From the NCBI RefSeq assembly GCF_900156045.1, contig NZ_FTMX01000012.1, forward strand, positions 59,575-123,574: 64,000 nt of DNA. The letters run 5' to 3'. The DNA comes from Peribacillus simplex. Its GTDB lineage: Bacteria; Bacillota; Bacilli; Bacillales; DSM-1321. Numbering within the stretch: position 1 is the first letter of the stretch; each line of letters starts with the position of its first letter. Positions 35,802-45,000 of this stretch are shown here, piece by piece. Both the position numbers and the translations under genes were made by a program. Below the pieces are notes generated by a model that searched no databases, was not told the DNA's origin, and saw nothing but the letters and a program-made list of their open reading frames with translations.

Positions 35802-36179
35802 ATGATAAAAGAAGCAATCATAACAAAAGAAGCCCCCAAGGCTATCGGACCTTATTCACAAGGTATTAAGGCAGGAAATACAGTTTACACTTCAGGGCAG
35901 CTGCCAATTGATCCTGAAACTGGAGAAATGCCTGATAATATTGAAGAGCAAACAAGGGTGTCATTGGAGAACCTTAAGAAGGTTTTAGAAGCGGCGGGAT
36001 CAAGCTTACAGCAGGTAATAAAAACAACGGTTTTCTTAAGCGATATGAATCACTTTGCCGTGATGAATCATGTATATGGAGAGTTTTTCCCTGATAATTA
36101 TCCGGCAAGAAGTGCGGTTGAAGTTGCTCGTTTACCTAAAGATGCTTTTATTGAAATAGAAGCGGTGGCTATTATTTAA
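35802..36179 (+). CDS. ridA: RidA family enamine/imine deaminase
   Basis: Hydrolyses the reactive enamine/imine released by PLP enzymes such as cysteine desulfhydrases, protecting PLP enzymes from damage. The 125-residue protein shows the family motifs IGPYSQ, TSGQLPIDPETGE, and the C-terminal ARSAVEVARLPKDAFIEIEA with the catalytic Arg. ATG 35802 fits the AAAGAGGTGG site; a GTG at 35793 is within it. Its place between permease and D-cysteine desulfhydrase matches its role, because those lyases release 2-aminoacrylate. Confidence 0.93.
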   Translation: MIKEAIITKEAPKAIGPYSQGIKAGNTVYTSGQLPIDPETGEMPDNIEEQTRVSLENLKKVLEAAGSSLQQVIKTTVFLSDMNHFAVMNHVYGEFFPDNYPARSAVEVARLPKDAFIEIEAVAII

Positions 36180-36251
36180 TGATATATAATTGAAAAGGGA
36201 AGGCAGATTGATATTGAATTTTCTTTAATGTAAATATGCCCAGTCTTAAAC

Positions 36252-36472
36252 AAAGGCTCTTTTCGTAAAGATTGTCGTTTTTAAAACGAAACGATTTAAG
36301 GTTGATTGGAGCGGAAGTGCGAGACTCCTGCGGGAGCAGCGGGACAGGTGAGACCCCACAGGCGTTCACGCCGAGGAGGCTCACCGCCCGCCCCGTGGAA
36401 AGTGAGCATCTGGAGGGGAAATCAACCACACCGCATTACTTAGTAAATAGCAAAGTATGCGAAAACAGTCTA
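36252..36472 (+). repeat. MITE-like GC-rich dispersed repeat, copy C
   Basis: Starts AAAGGCTCTTTTCG and ends GCGAAAACAGTCT, imperfect inverted termini. The core is about 95% like copy B by eye. It lies between ridA and dcyD and could act as a processing or termination structure within the unit. Confidence 0.78.
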
Positions 36473-36500
36473 AACAAAAATATCAGGAGGATTTTTTAAA

Positions 36501-37493
36501 ATGAATTTAGCACAATTCCCCAGACAGCGATATACACCAACAGAAACACCCATTGAGAAGCTATACCATCTTTCCGAAGTTCTTGGTGGTCCTTCTATTT
36601 ATCTTAAACGAGACGATATGCTTGGTCTGACGGCTGGGGGAAATAAAACAAGGAAACTGGAATTCCTTGTTGCAGATGCATTGGAAAAAGGTGCGGATAC
36701 GTTGATTACATGTGGAGGCATTCAATCCAATCATTGCCGTTTAACATTAGCGGCAGCGGTTAAAGAAAAAATGAAGTGCATTCTTGTGTTAGAAGAAGGT
36801 CTTGAAAATGCTGAACCAGATTTTAACGGTAACTATTTTCTCTATCATTTATTGGGCGCTGAACAAATAAAAGTAGTGCCTAATGGAGCGGACTTAATGC
36901 AGGAAATGCAGAAAATAGCTAAAGGGGTAAAAGAGACTGGACATAGCCCGTACATCATTCCGGTTGGGGGATCGAATGTTATTGGTGCAACGGGATATGT
37001 TGCTTGCGCACAGGAGATCTTGGCACAGTCATTTGACCAAGGGATTGATTTGAAAGCAGTTATTTGTGTAAGCGGAAGCGGAGGAATGCATGCTGGTTTG
37101 GCGGCCGGATTTCATGGAAACCAAAGTGGAATATCGGTAATCGGAATAAATGTAAGCAGAGGAAAAGCTGAACAAGAAGAGAAAGTTTATCAGCTAGTTA
37201 ACGAAACTTTATCACACATCGGCATTCCAAATTCAATTCCTCGTGAGGCTGTTACGTGTTTTGATGAGTATGTCGGTCCTGGTTATGCTTTGCCTACACC
37301 TGAAATGGTGGAAGCAGTCAAGCTAATGGCAAGAACGGAAGGGATTTTGCTGGATCCGGTATATACGGGTAAAGCGGCAGCGGGACTCATCGATTTAATA
37401 CAAAAAGGCACCTTTAAACCTGAAGATAACATTCTATTTGTTCACTCTGGTGGAGCTTCATCGTTATACGCCAATACTTCACTATTTTATTGA
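36501..37493 (+). CDS. dcyD: D-cysteine desulfhydrase
   Basis: PLP enzyme of the ACC deaminase/D-cysteine desulfhydrase family: D-cysteine to pyruvate, ammonia and sulfide. The PLP lysine is in GGNKTRKLEFL near residue 53, with CGGIQSNHCRLTLAAA following and the phosphate-binding SGSGGMHAGLAAG near 190. At 330 residues it is full length. AGGAGGAT precedes the ATG. Together with the lyase at 31308 it supplies sulfide that SQR and the CstB-like enzyme can oxidise. ACC deaminase is the main alternative; the D-cysteine call is favoured by sequence pattern and the sulfur context. Confidence 0.88.
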   Translation: MNLAQFPRQRYTPTETPIEKLYHLSEVLGGPSIYLKRDDMLGLTAGGNKTRKLEFLVADALEKGADTLITCGGIQSNHCRLTLAAAVKEKMKCILVLEEGLENAEPDFNGNYFLYHLLGAEQIKVVPNGADLMQEMQKIAKGVKETGHSPYIIPVGGSNVIGATGYVACAQEILAQSFDQGIDLKAVICVSGSGGMHAGLAAGFHGNQSGISVIGINVSRGKAEQEEKVYQLVNETLSHIGIPNSIPREAVTCFDEYVGPGYALPTPEMVEAVKLMARTEGILLDPVYTGKAAAGLIDLIQKGTFKPEDNILFVHSGGASSLYANTSLFY

Positions 37494-37890
37494 AATTTGA
37501 TTATTATATGGCATAGTGTGAATCAAAAAAACAATAAATATAGAAGGCAAAGGATCTTCTGGTTCTAAGATGCATTTATTCGAAAGAGGTATATAGAATC
37601 AGCCCCATGAAGCCATACCAAATAGTATATGAATGAATTTCATCTGATTTGGTATAGACTTTAACAATGCTTTTTCCTGCTGTGGGATGGAATATGAGTT
37701 ATTCCGTAAATAGACTGTAAATAAGGGTTGGTATGTTGCATTCGTCAAAAATGAGGTGGATGAAAATTTCCGGCTCATTAGAATCATAGTTTTTAAGAAA
37801 ACATTCACCATAATGTACATGTCCTTTCCTTCCACATATTCAGTTTTTTCCAAGTCGCTGGTTCAATCCCATCGACTTGGAAAGGAAAAT
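37494..37890. other. Intergenic stretch with two inverted repeats
   Basis: No convincing gene. ATACCAAAT (37615) pairs with ATTTGGTAT (37647), and TTTCCAAGTCG (37848) pairs with CGACTTGGAAA (37873). Neither is followed by a T-run on the plus strand. They may be remnants of a mobile element's ends. Confidence 0.4.
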
Positions 37891-37937
37891 CTCCATTTGG
37901 CTAAGCAGCTTCCAGCTTAACCAAATGGAGCTTTTTA
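37891..37937. terminator. Strong bidirectional terminator
   Basis: CTCCATTTGG-C-TAAGC and GCTTA-A-CCAAATGGAG form a stem of 15 pairs with one internal mismatch. CTTTTT follows on the plus strand and ATTTTCC on the minus. It closes the minus-strand gene at 37940 and stops transcripts from dcyD. Confidence 0.85.
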
Positions 37938-37939
37938 AA

Positions 37940-38116
37940 TCAATGGATGGAAATGAATTTACTCCTCAATTCCTCTTCCGTCACTTCGATCTTTCCTTTC
38001 AAATCTTCAGCCAGTAATACATAACTTTTCACGCCAATGAATTCTGAATGTGATATTAAAAAGAATTTTGTTCCTTTTTTATACGCAGAAGGAACATCTT
38101 CAATCAGCTTAAACAT
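37940..38116 (-). CDS. Hypothetical small protein
   Basis: A 58-residue protein (MFKLIEDVPSAYKKGTKFFL and on), soluble and of mixed charge, looking like a small beta-rich fold. The ATG at 38116 is preferred over 38122 because AAAAAGG is six bases before it. A strong terminator follows the stop at once. Family not recognised. 38123-38498 upstream shows no gene. Confidence 0.6.
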   Translation of the reverse strand: MFKLIEDVPSAYKKGTKFFLISHSEFIGVKSYVLLAEDLKGKIEVTEEELRSKFISIH

Positions 38117-38498
38117 TTTCATCCTTTTTCCACCTTGGATATCATAAATTCGTAACGGTTGTATTCATAACTGCTTTTGTAGTAGACGAAATGGCATTGA
38201 ACAAGTTGATGAGGAATAGGTCACTACTCAGATGCAACTTCTTCTTCTCACTTTTTATATCATTGATATTTATGAGCGGTCAACTATTATTACGGTAGAT
38301 ACAAGAAGCAGCTGGCATTGTCATTTGTTTGCGAATTAAGAGTATTCCTAACTTTCTGTGGAACTGCCTTTCGTTGAATGTTAAAATTCAGTTGGAAAAC
38401 AGTGTTTCATGATACGAAAGAGAAAAGAGAGGGCAGTCAATTTGTTATTTCTCTATTGAAAAAGCTCTCAAAAAGTGATTTTGGAAGGTGTGGAAATA

Positions 38499-39413
38499 TT
38501 GAAACCAATCATATTTGATGTTGATACTGGGATTGATGATGCCATGGCAATGGCATATGCTTTAAATTCCCCGGAATTGGAAGTGCTCGGATTCACCACT
38601 TGCTTTGGTAACGTGCCCGTTGTTGAATCGACCCGCAATACACTTGCCGTTTTGGAGAAATTAAATAGGCGCATTCCGGTTTTTGAAGGTGCTGACCAAA
38701 CTTTGGTGCGAGGAAGGAAGAAGAAATATCCGAAGCATGTTCATGGGGAAGACGGGTTAGGAAATACTCTTCAGTTTGAACCAACCATCAAAGCATCACA
38801 AGGAAATGCAGCAGATTTCATTATCGATCAAGTGAAAAGCCGACCGCATGAAATTACGATTATTGCAGTTGGACCACTGACTAACATCGCATTGGCGATT
38901 AAAAAAGCCCCAATGGTCATGTCCTTAGTAAAAGAGGTCGTTATTATGGGCGGTGCCGTAAACGTACCAGGAAATGTAACGCCCTATGCTGAAGCGAACA
39001 TAATATCAGATCCTGAAGCAGCTGATCAGGTATTTGCTTCAGGACTGCCAATCACCCTAGTGGGGCTTGATGTTACACTCCAAACATATCTGTTGAAATC
39101 GAATCTTGATGATTGGCGTGCCACTGGTAAGGAAAGCGCCAAATTTTTAGCGGAAATGACCGATTATTATATGAAAGCATATGAAAACTCCCATCCAGGC
39201 TTGGGCGGTTGCGCCCTTCACGATCCGCTTGCTGTCGGGGTTGCGGTTGATTCAAGTTTTGTGAATACAGAATGGATGAACGTCAAGGTGATGACAGAGG
39301 GTGAAGAAACAGGCAGGACAATTGGTCAAAAGGATGGCGAACCAAGAATAAAGGTCTGTACGAATGTGGAAAGTGATCGGTTTTTGAAACATTTTTTGGA
39401 ACGGGTTATTTGA
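38499..39413 (+). CDS. Nucleoside hydrolase (IunH/RihB-type)
   Basis: Cleaves N-glycosidic bonds of ribonucleosides, giving base and ribose for salvage. The Ca2+-binding DVDTGIDDAMAMAYAL motif opens the protein, and VGPLTNIALAI, NIISDPEAADQVF and CALHDPLAVGVA follow in family order. The start is taken as TTG 38499 behind GGAAGGTGTGG; the frame extends to GTG 38475 without a ribosome site. Length 304 residues, typical. The gene is alone and ends in a terminator. Purine or pyrimidine preference is not clear. Confidence 0.88.
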   Translation: MKPIIFDVDTGIDDAMAMAYALNSPELEVLGFTTCFGNVPVVESTRNTLAVLEKLNRRIPVFEGADQTLVRGRKKKYPKHVHGEDGLGNTLQFEPTIKASQGNAADFIIDQVKSRPHEITIIAVGPLTNIALAIKKAPMVMSLVKEVVIMGGAVNVPGNVTPYAEANIISDPEAADQVFASGLPITLVGLDVTLQTYLLKSNLDDWRATGKESAKFLAEMTDYYMKAYENSHPGLGGCALHDPLAVGVAVDSSFVNTEWMNVKVMTEGEETGRTIGQKDGEPRIKVCTNVESDRFLKHFLERVI

Positions 39414-39447
39414 CTAAGCAACGAAAGTGAATCATGTATTAAGTATA

Positions 39448-39496
39448 AAGGCCATCACTTTTCCAAAAACCTTTGGGAAGAGATGGCCTGTTTCTG
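39448..39496 (+). terminator. Terminator of the nucleoside hydrolase gene
   Basis: AAAGGCCATC and GATGGCCT pair across about 22 bases with an inner CCAAA/TTTGG helix; TGTTTCTG follows. Confidence 0.7.
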
Positions 39497-39683
39497 TTGG
39501 ATATACAGATTCCCGTTATATGACGTATTCCTGCTTTAGCTGAGGTGAGTGGTTAGCCGAAATAATAGGCCGAAAAAAGCGGAACCAGTTCCAAATATCT
39601 TTGTAAAAAAGGACCCCCGTTCATTCGGATGTCCATTTTTGAATGATTTGGGATTCAATCAATTATAAAATCGAACAGTATGG

Positions 39684-39721
39684 AAACGTTTGATTTTCAG
39701 GTTTTAATCAAACGTTTGATT
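39684..39721. promoter_or_regulatory. Tandem palindromic operator candidate upstream of the T7SS operon
   Basis: AAACGTTTGATT at 39684 is followed, ten bases later, by the perfect 16-bp palindrome AATCAAACGTTTGATT (39706-39721). The two share the AAACGTTTGATT half, like paired sites for a dimeric repressor of the TetR or LacI kind. They lie about 305 bases before yukE, a long untranslated stretch (39497-40025) without a gene. Confidence 0.5.
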
Positions 39722-40025
39722 AATTTCCTAGAAAAGAACGTCTAAAGTCCCTAATATTATGTTTGAAACCATATTATTGGATGATGGTTCAGAAATAATG
39801 GGTATAAGGAACTTTATTTACCATAAAAAAGTAAAAAGTTAAAAATTAATTTAAAAAAGGGTTTAAATATTTGGGAAAACAGGTACATAGACTTTCGTAA
39901 TGCCATATTTAGGATTTTTTGCATAATCATAATTTACCATTTTTCGACTTTGCGTCTATTTATATGGCAGAAAATGTATGGTTCTATTAAAATGTACTAT
40001 ATAAGATAAAAGGAGGATTTTTTCT

Positions 40026-40316
40026 ATGTCACAAATTCGTGTAACACCTTCAGAACTGAAAGATGTAGCTAGACAATATGATAATGAGAGCCAACAAGTA
40101 ACGGATATGATTGGTCGTTTAGATAGAATGAGAGATCATTTAACTGGTATTTGGGAAGGTTCTTCCAGTGAGGCTTTCGTAGGTCAGTACGAAGAATTAA
40201 AGCCTTCATTCATGGATATGGCTCGTTTGTTGAATGAAGTTTCTCAACAATTGAATAAATCAGCTCAAATCCTTGAAGACACAGATAATCAGATTGCTAG
40301 TCAAATTCGCGGATAA
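40026..40316 (+). CDS. yukE: WXG100 protein YukE (EsxA-like T7SS substrate)
   Basis: Small helical-hairpin protein secreted as a dimer by the type VII system. At 96 residues, it has the WEG form of the WXG motif at about 43 and the C-terminal tail (DTDNQIASQI) of the family. AAAGGAGG sits nine bases before the ATG. It is first in the operon and has its own terminator-like hairpin after it, so it is probably made in excess over the machinery genes. Confidence 0.97.
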   Translation: MSQIRVTPSELKDVARQYDNESQQVTDMIGRLDRMRDHLTGIWEGSSSEAFVGQYEELKPSFMDMARLLNEVSQQLNKSAQILEDTDNQIASQIRG

Positions 40317-40350
40317 TCATTAGGTCAATGAGATAAAGAATTTTCTAGGA

Positions 40351-40391
40351 AAAAGCGCCGCGACTCTTTATGAAGATCGTGGTGTTTTTTT
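40351..40391 (+). terminator. Hairpin between yukE and yukD, likely partial terminator
   Basis: CGCCGCGA and TCGTGGTG pair across CTCTTTATGAAGA, followed by TTTTTTT. Read-through would give low expression of the downstream machinery relative to yukE. Confidence 0.8.
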
Positions 40392-40403
40392 GCTTTAAAA
40401 GAG

Positions 40404-40652
40404 GTGGTTTCCATATATATTCAACTGACGATCGATTTAAACAGGTATACAGGGGAAGTGTTTGATTTGCAAGTGTCGAATTACCGCTCCATCAAGAAGG
40501 TTGTGGAAATAATATGGCAGGTAAAGGGTATTGCCAGTGCACCTAAAGAAGGTTATTGGGTGCGGGTCCAGAATAAAGAGTTCGTATGTTCAGGTTATGA
40601 AACCCTGCTTGATAGCGGAATTACGACGGGGGACCGCCTTGAGATCCTCTAA
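40404..40652 (+). CDS. yukD: Ubiquitin-like protein YukD (EsaB)
   Basis: Small ubiquitin-fold accessory factor of the T7SS, about 80 residues (family end DSGITTGDRLEIL). The start is odd. B. subtilis YukD begins MYIDITIDL, which aligns with IYIQLTIDL here, where the first codon is ATA at 40413. The only in-frame standard start is GTG 40404, which lies inside the apparent Shine-Dalgarno AGAGGTGG. Either a few extra residues (MVS) are made from GTG with a poor ribosome site, or a rare ATA/ATT start is used. Confidence 0.9.
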   Translation: MVSIYIQLTIDLNRYTGEVFDLQVSNYRSIKKVVEIIWQVKGIASAPKEGYWVRVQNKEFVCSGYETLLDSGITTGDRLEIL

Positions 40653-40723
40653 TGGATTAAGTGTGGACTCTTTATAGGAAAAAAGTCTAAAGCCCTTTAG
40701 CAGGGGTAAAGGAGTTACATAAA

Positions 40724-42031
40724 ATGGATGAGAAAAAATCCTCATATCTGGAGAAAAAAACAGAAGCTGCAATGATGAAGGATGATAAGGGGCTTTCGTT
40801 CGTTTTCCAACGGGCCAAACTATTGATGCAAGACCCACTGGAATTACAGCTTATTCATGAAGCGGATGATGCTCTCCAGAAACATATAGAAGTGACAGAG
40901 GACGAGGTGAAGATCAGAGTAAATCCACCAGCCTCTTTTTTTGTTTTTTCCAAAGCTAAAGATAAAAATCCATTGAGTAGATGGTTATCTTCTTATCAAA
41001 TCTTGAAGAAAATCAGGAATCATGAATTGAGTCGCCTGCAACTAGTCGTCTGTCCAGAAAATATCGTTTTTGATTCAAGCTTGGCCCCATATTTCCTGCA
41101 TTATGGCGTAAAAGACAGTTTGCCTCCTTATGAGAATGATCAAGATGAGCTATTTAAAGAAACGAAGGCAACGGTTTCGGCGCTAGTGGATGGGCAGTAT
41201 ACATTCGAAGAGTACCTGCTATACCATAAAACACTGAAACTATCGAATGAAACACAAAGTATATTGGCATCGGGGACTTGGGATGAACTTTCCACAGTCA
41301 TTCAAAATCGGATAGATGCTTTAGAGAAGGAAGAAAAAGCATTTGTGCATATCCCTGAAAAGAAATGGAAAACGGGCCGTTATACACTTAGGGGCACGGT
41401 GATCGTTCTAGTCCCACTGCTGTTGTTCACGATTTACACACTATTTTTCTCCCACCCTAAGCAGGAAGCATATGTAGCAAGCGGTGAAAGCTTCTTAAAA
41501 CAAAAATACAGTGAAGTCATTGACCGTTTGGAAAACTATGATCCGAAAAAAATGCCGTATGTCGTTCAGTATGAACTGGCGAAGTCCTATGTCACTTATG
41601 AGCCGTTGGATGATGTCAGGAAGAAGAATGTAGAAAATGCAATCACATTGCAGACCGATAGTCAGTATCTTCTATATTGGATTTATATAGGCAGGGGAAT
41701 GAACGAGGACGCGATCGATTTGGGGAGAATCATGGAGGATCGCGAATTGATTACATATGGACTGTTAAATCAGAAAGAACAAATCAAGTTGGACGATAAC
41801 CTTTCTGGGGAAGAAAAGGAAACGCAAATTAAAGAAATCGATACTGAGTTGTCCGAATATGAAAAGGAACTAAAGGAATTGCAAAAGCAATTGGAGGAAC
41901 AGCAAGATCAGAACCAGTCTTCAACAGAATCGAATATAGAGGATAAAGGCGCAGCGGAAACAAAACCTGCTGTAAAAGAAGAAGCGGAAAAGGAATCTGC
42001 TTCTAAGGATTCCTCCAATAAATCATCTTAA
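40724..42031 (+). CDS. yukC: T7SS membrane pseudokinase YukC (EssB)
   Basis: Core membrane component of the type VII machine. Residues ~1-215 form the cytosolic pseudokinase domain, a single membrane helix (GTVIVLVPLLLFTIYTLFF) lies near 225, and the outer domain (YSEVIDRLENYDPKKMPYVV) follows. The last ~75 residues are a charged low-complexity, coiled-coil tail (EYEKELKELQKQLEEQQDQN). At 435 residues it fits the family. GGGGTAAAGGAG lies before the ATG. It lies 71 bases after yukD and 54 before yukBA. Confidence 0.95.
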   Translation: MDEKKSSYLEKKTEAAMMKDDKGLSFVFQRAKLLMQDPLELQLIHEADDALQKHIEVTEDEVKIRVNPPASFFVFSKAKDKNPLSRWLSSYQILKKIRNHELSRLQLVVCPENIVFDSSLAPYFLHYGVKDSLPPYENDQDELFKETKATVSALVDGQYTFEEYLLYHKTLKLSNETQSILASGTWDELSTVIQNRIDALEKEEKAFVHIPEKKWKTGRYTLRGTVIVLVPLLLFTIYTLFFSHPKQEAYVASGESFLKQKYSEVIDRLENYDPKKMPYVVQYELAKSYVTYEPLDDVRKKNVENAITLQTDSQYLLYWIYIGRGMNEDAIDLGRIMEDRELITYGLLNQKEQIKLDDNLSGEEKETQIKEIDTELSEYEKELKELQKQLEEQQDQNQSSTESNIEDKGAAETKPAVKEEAEKESASKDSSNKSS

Positions 42032-42085
42032 GAAAAAGAGAAAAGCAAAGAGTGAGCAATAGGCCTTTTGCGGAGGTGAGATTTA

Positions 42086-45000
42086 ATGAGTTTATTATGG
42101 ATTTATTCTAAGGAGACCTACCAATCCTATACGATCAAGGATGATCATAACGGTCCAATTACGATTGGGCCATCAAAACAGGATACGATTATGGTTTATT
42201 CGATTCCCTTTCAACATGGTCCCATCAAGCTGAAAAAACATGAAGGACTTGATGGATATGAGGTGTTTAGAGAGGACAAGAAGCTTGGCGATGTAAAGCC
42301 ATTCCAAAGCTTCACCTTTCGTGAAGGAGAAGAAACGGTCGAGATTTTTTATACAGCAGGGGAATTGGAAGAAAGCCTCTATTATATAGGCAATTTGAAA
42401 GAAATCACTTTATCGGCCAAGGTGGGAGCGACTATCCGTAAAGAAGGACCAGTTTCCGGCAATGGATTTTCCTTTTTGCTTCATAAAGGGCAGTGGCTTC
42501 TCATGCCAAAGGAAAATAGCACGATATTCCTGAATGGTGAAAGGGTGACGAAGGCCGTTCCCATTCAAAATGGTGATCTGATTTGCTGGCCGAATATGGC
42601 GCTGAGATTGGTTGAAGGCGACTTATTGAGGGTTCACTGTGCCGAGAGTTATGAAACATCTTTATCTAAAATGAAGAAGCCAATCTCTGAAATGAAAAAA
42701 AACTATCCACAATATCGCAGGACGCCAAGGATGATCTACGAATTGCCGGATGAGAAAGTGACAATATCTTTTCCGAGCCAGGAATCGGAAGATAATAATA
42801 GAGGGTTATGGCTAATCCTTATGCCGCCTTTAATGATGTTAATCGTCATGGGGGTCATCACGGTCATTCAGCCTCGGGGCATTTTCATCATCATATCGAT
42901 TGTGATGTTCACAACGACTTTAGTTACCTCGACGGTACAATACTTTAAAGACAAAAAGAGGCAAAAATCCAGAGAAGAAAAACGTCAACGTGTATATACC
43001 AGGTATCTAGAGCAGAAGAGGGAAGAATTGCAAGAGCTATCTGAAAAACAAAAGAATGTGCTGTTCTATCATTACCCTTCCTTTGAAAGGATGAAGCTTC
43101 TCACTGAAAGTATCAGCGACCGTATATGGGAGCGAACTTTGGAAAGTGAAGATGCCCTGCACTTTAAGATTGGAACGGCGACCATACCCTCAAGTTATGA
43201 GGTATCGGTAAATAGTAGCGATATGTCCAATCGGGATATCGATGATTTACTTGAGCAGTCGCAAGAACTTGTGGATGTATACAAAAACCTGGATGATCTT
43301 CCGTTATCCATCGATTTATCAAGCGGATCGATGGGCCTTGTCGGAAAGGAATCGATTGTTAAACGGGAGCTGCAACAATTGATTGGGCAACTGGCCTTTT
43401 TTCATAGTTATCATGATGTTCGATTTGTGGCCATTTTTCCGGAAAAGGATTACCAAGAATGGGAATGGATGAAATGGCTCCCTCATTTTCAATTGCCGCA
43501 TGCCTATGCAAAAGGCTTTATATATAATGAGCAATCACGTGACCAGTTACTGACCTCGATTTATCAGCTATTGAGGGAAAGGGATTTGGATGAGAACAAA
43601 GGGAAAGTGAGATTTACTCCCCATTTTGTCTTTATTGTCACGGATCGTAATTTAATTGCGGAGCATGTCATTTTGGAATATTTAGAAGGTAAAACAGGCG
43701 ATTTAGGCATCTCGACTATTTTTGCAGCGGATGCAAAAGAAAGTTTGACTGAAAATGTCCATACGCTTGTGAAGTATATAAATGATCTTGAAGGTGAAAT
43801 TCTCATCCAGCAAACGAAGGCCGTTCATACTCCTTTTAAACTTGATGCCCATTCAAAAGAAGGGAATGAGCGTTATGCACGTACGCTGCGTTCACTAGAT
43901 CATCAAAAAGGCATGAACAATTCCATACCGGAAACGGTATCATTTCTGGAATTATTGAAAGTTCGTGAAGTGGAAGATCTGCCTATTAGCCAAAACTGGC
44001 GGACCAATCAGTCTTCCAAATCCTTGGCAGTGCCCATTGGATTGAAAGGGAAAACGGATAGGGTTGAATTGAACTTGCATGAAAAGGCGCATGGCCCCCA
44101 TGGTTTGGTTGCTGGAACGACAGGGTCGGGGAAAAGTGAATTACTGCAAACCTACATCCTATCATTAGCCGTTCATTATCATCCGCATGAAGTTGCCTTT
44201 TTGCTCATTGATTATAAAGGTGGGGGAATGGCACAGCCATTCAGGCAGATTCCGCATCTGCTCGGAGTCATTACGAATATTGAGGGAAGCAAGAACTTCA
44301 GTGCCAGGGCACTAGCCTCCATTAATAGTGAATTGAAGAAACGCCAGCGCTTGTTCGACCGATATGAAGTCAATCATATCAACGATTACACGGACTTATA
44401 CAAAGAAGGCAAAGCGGATGAACCGTTACCGCATTTATTTTTGATATCAGATGAGTTTGCGGAACTTAAAAACGAAGAACCGGATTTCATCCGTGAATTA
44501 GTGAGTACGGCGCGTATTGGACGGAGCTTGGGAGTTCATTTAATTCTTGCTACACAAAAGCCGGGCGGTGTAATTGATAACCAGATTTGGAGCAATGCCC
44601 GTTTTAAAATTTCCTTGAAAGTGCAGGATGCCAATGATAGTAAGGAAATTCTTAAAAATAGCGATGCGGCAAATATTACTGTCACAGGACGGGGATATTT
44701 GCAGGTAGGAAATAACGAGGTTTATGAATTGTTCCAGTCTGCGTGGAGCGGTGCACCATATTTAGAGGATACGGTTGGATCTGAGGATGAAGTGGCACTT
44801 GTCACGGACCTCGGCCTTGTTCAAATCTCAAATGTATCGGAACAGATCACTAATAAGAGGAAAGAAAAGATTAGTGAAATTGAAGCCGTGGCGGATCGAA
44901 TTGTGGCGACACAGGAAAAAATGGAGATCAAGAAGCTGGCAAGCCCGTGGCTGCCGCCTCTTTCAAATCGTTTATCGAGAAACGCTGAAAGAAGCCTGAC

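Noticed and set aside
37599..37853. Minus-strand ORF of 84 codons
   Set aside because: No ribosome site and no protein-like pattern; it spans a dyad in an otherwise non-coding stretch.
37848..37883. tRNA-like TpsiC arm (GGTTCAATCCC) near an inverted repeat
   Set aside because: No acceptor, D or anticodon arms can be drawn around it; chance match within a dyad.
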